Positions 5,565 to 5,856 of a stretch of 5,856 nt of DNA are shown one piece after another. This DNA comes from an uncultured Erysipelotrichaceae bacterium. GTDB lineage: Bacteria > Bacillota_I > Bacilli_A > Erysipelotrichales > Erysipelotrichaceae. The notes beneath the pieces were generated by a model, which was not told the origin of the DNA, did not search any database, and worked only from the letters and a program-made list of their open reading frames with translations. The translations under genes were made by a program, and so were the position numbers. Where the stretch lies: contig CADCPE010000114.1 of assembly GCA_902803275.1 (NCBI GenBank), positions 1-5,856 of the forward strand, written 5' to 3'. The stretch's first letter is position 1, and each line of letters begins with the position of its first letter.

Positions 5565-5856
5565 CTAGTCCATGATCATTCCGGACTTGGAAATCTTTAT
5601 CTTTGCGTAACGGCCGCGATCGTCCAGCTCTTCCTGTTCGATCGACAGCACCATGGTTGTGAAAGCCGAATCAGTCTTGCCGTCTCTGGCTCTTAGGCGA
5701 CGGTGTTCCCTGGTCTCTTCCGGTGTAGAATTAAGCAGGATACCCACATCGACACCTTCAATGTTTTCATTTCCCCCGTGCGTCCATTCCAGCAGCAGGA
5801 CATCTTTGTTTGTTACGTCCACAAGGTCGTACCATCTTTCTTCTTCGCTGCGGCCC
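5565..5856 (-). CDS. Probable uridine-kinase-like P-loop kinase, C-terminal fragment (5' end outside window)
   Basis: These are the last 96 codons of a gene entering from the right edge; the frame is open to base 5855 and stops at TAG 5567-5565. The order of elements fits the C-terminal half of uridine kinase/phosphoribulokinase-type P-loop kinases. A hydrophobic strand DVLLLEW is followed by VDVGILLNSTPEETREHRR (the strand with the 'D/N-T-P-E-x-R-x-x-R-R' lid-side helix), then RARDGKTDS as a basic lid-like loop, then VLSIEQEEL and the terminal AKIKISKSG. The Walker A motif would lie upstream and cannot be checked, so the assignment rests on pattern resemblance. An in-frame GTG at 5822 is very unlikely to be the start, because the homologous fold needs the preceding residues. 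The phosphorylase-like gene starts ten bases downstream, with its ribosome site abutting this stop codon, so the two share an mRNA. The phosphoryl acceptor is unknown; a sugar or nucleoside is possible. Confidence 0.6.
   Translation of the reverse strand, partial: GRSEEERWYDLVDVTNKDVLLLEWTHGGNENIEGVDVGILLNSTPEETREHRRLRARDGKTDSAFTTMVLSIEQEELDDRGRYAKIKISKSGMIMD

Noticed and set aside
5565..5822. GTG at 5822 as start of a small 85-residue gene
   Set aside because: The frame stays open to the window edge and the upstream residues continue a kinase-like strand, so the gene is a fragment of a longer one.

Overview
The window looks like a mid-GC Bacillota (Firmicutes) chromosome, most likely a gut-type anaerobe of the Erysipelotrichia or Lachnospiraceae. 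The reasons are strong AAGGAGG-type ribosome binding sites, consensus sigma-A promoter elements, short intrinsic terminators and tightly packed operons of sugar and ester metabolism. This is inferred from style and protein resemblance; no taxonomic marker gene is present. There is no sign of phage, an insertion sequence or CRISPR. The tetranucleotide GATC is strikingly over-represented.

Left part (1-948, + strand): the 3' end of a type B carboxylesterase gene is followed after one base by a DUF3237-family gene. A run of three hairpins follows, the last of which is a good intrinsic terminator. The two genes read as one translationally coupled unit.

Middle (949-1602): a 780-base gap without a convincing protein gene. 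Its main content is a compact, apparently free-standing small RNA gene on the - strand (about 1340 to 1226). It has a near-consensus promoter (TTGACA, 16 bases, TGC-TAGAAT), several strong stems including a possible closing helix, and a U7 terminator. I do not recognise the RNA family, and there is no gene downstream for it to control as a leader. It is the best candidate here for something undescribed.

Right part: a + strand gene for a 186-residue multi-pass membrane protein of unknown function (1603-2163) converges on a three-gene - strand operon (5856 to 2234), with a bidirectional terminator between them. The operon encodes, in order of transcription, the C-terminal end of a probable uridine-kinase-like P-loop kinase, a GH13 subfamily 18 (sucrose phosphorylase-like) protein, and a tandem alpha/beta-hydrolase. 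Spacings of 10 and 3 bases show a single unit. A plausible, unproven reading is a pathway that removes acyl groups from a glucoside, splits the glucoside by phosphorolysis and phosphorylates a product.

Two of these proteins carry unusual features. The phosphorylase-like protein has Gly where GH13 enzymes have the near-invariant Arg two residues before the catalytic Asp, and an insertion of about 65 residues before that strand. The hydrolase has an N-terminal domain that looks like a second, catalytically dead copy of its C-terminal domain.
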